This document shows positions 42,072 through 42,392 of a stretch of DNA of 42,392 bases, piece after piece. Under the pieces are notes generated by a model. It made no database searches. It had not been told where the DNA came from and saw only the letters and a list, made by a program, of their open reading frames with translations. This DNA is from Ruminococcus sp. UBA3665 (GTDB lineage: Bacteria; Bacillota; Clostridia; Oscillospirales; Ruminococcaceae): the NCBI GenBank assembly GCA_002373165.1, contig DFJS01000038.1, positions 1 to 42,392 on the forward strand. The letters run 5' to 3'. Position 1 is the stretch's first letter. Every line of letters begins with the position of its first letter. The position numbers and the translations under genes are program-made.

Positions 42072-42392
42072 TTAGTTATTGATCAGCTTATCGTCTTCGC
42101 TGTTCCAGCTGTAGAGTTTGCGGATTTCCTTGCCGACAACTTCGGAAGGATGTTCTGCATGGAGTTTTCTCATTGCCTTGAAGTGTACCTGATTTCCGGC
42201 ATCGGACATATCCAGCAGGAATTCCTTTGCGAAAGAGCCGTCCTGAATGTCTGCCAGAACTTTCTTCATAGCCTTCTTGGTATCTTCTGTGATGACCTTA
42301 GGGCCTGTGATGTAGTCGCCGTATTCGGCAGTATTGGAGATGGAATATCTCATACCTTCAAAGCCGGACTGATAGATCAGGTCAACGATGAG
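42072..42392 (-). CDS. ilvC: Ketol-acid reductoisomerase, C-terminal part
   Basis: The right edge of the window cuts this gene; the last 106 codons and the stop are present. The residues DLIYQSGFEGMRYSISNTAEYG and the end KLYSWNSEDD match the C-terminal knotted domain of class I IlvC, which converts acetohydroxyacids to dihydroxy acids before IlvD acts. The frame is open through to base 42392. Confidence 0.95.
   Translation of the reverse strand, partial: LIVDLIYQSGFEGMRYSISNTAEYGDYITGPKVITEDTKKAMKKVLADIQDGSFAKEFLLDMSDAGNQVHFKAMRKLHAEHPSEVVGKEIRKLYSWNSEDDKLINN

Overview
The window is a compact, almost entirely minus-strand stretch of chromosome from a low-to-mid GC member of the Bacillota (Firmicutes). 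It is most likely a Clostridia species of the Ruminococcus/Oscillospiraceae type; this assignment is inference. The support is a PolC-type replicative polymerase, the order pyrH-frr-uppS-cdsA-dxr-rseP-ispG-polC, the short clostridial LeuC/LeuD pair, the HisZ/short-HisG pair, strong AGGAGG ribosome binding sites, and many orphan SUKH/Imm51/leucine-rich-repeat genes. No rRNA, tRNA, CRISPR array, insertion sequence or prophage gene was seen. No gene-free stretch exceeds about 200 bases; the longest (11835-12033) holds the ligA promoter and a terminator.

Layout, left to right. 1-8787 (minus): a radC-uvrB-[PPOX flavoprotein, SUKH protein, zinc-ribbon protein, small membrane protein]-uvrA-cls-mrp string, tightly packed with overlapping start and stop codons. 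8895-9851 (plus): an RluA-type pseudouridine synthase with a near-consensus promoter, convergent with ligA (9846-11834, minus). 12034-22875 (minus): the histidine operon, transcribed hisZ, hisG, hisD, (DUF7660-like), hisC, (53-aa protein), hisB, hisH, (two LRR proteins), (S51 peptidase), (45-aa Cys protein), hisA, hisF, (Imm51-like), hisI, then a Cys-rich protein and an intrinsic terminator. Its promoter is at 22917-22945. 23046-33961 (minus): the pyrH-to-polC operon for nucleotide, translation, isoprenoid, phospholipid and replication functions, from a promoter at 33997-34025. 34128-34727 (plus): a DUF6512-like membrane protein. 34708-42392 (minus): branched-chain amino acid genes ilvC (partial), ilvD, a GNAT acetyltransferase, leuC, leuD, a DUF815 ATPase, ilvA and ridA.

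How the genes work together. The window supplies most of histidine synthesis, but neither a HisE domain nor a histidinol-phosphatase is present. It supplies the common steps of Ile/Val/Leu synthesis, with RidA next to IlvA to clear its reactive enamine product. It supplies UvrA and UvrB of nucleotide excision repair plus LigA, two steps of the MEP isoprenoid pathway (Dxr, IspG), the lipid-carrier synthase UppS, and CdsA and Cls of phospholipid synthesis.

The most unusual part is the accessory layer. Single genes resembling toxin-immunity or protein-interaction modules (SUKH, Imm51, DUF7660-like, LRR_5) and small uncharacterised proteins are threaded singly through housekeeping operons, with no toxin gene nearby. 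Several operon junctions carry strong hairpins without a U-tract; one occludes a ribosome binding site and another follows a possible 11-codon leader peptide. I did not find a clear, complete new defence or mobile system; the leads are listed as findings.
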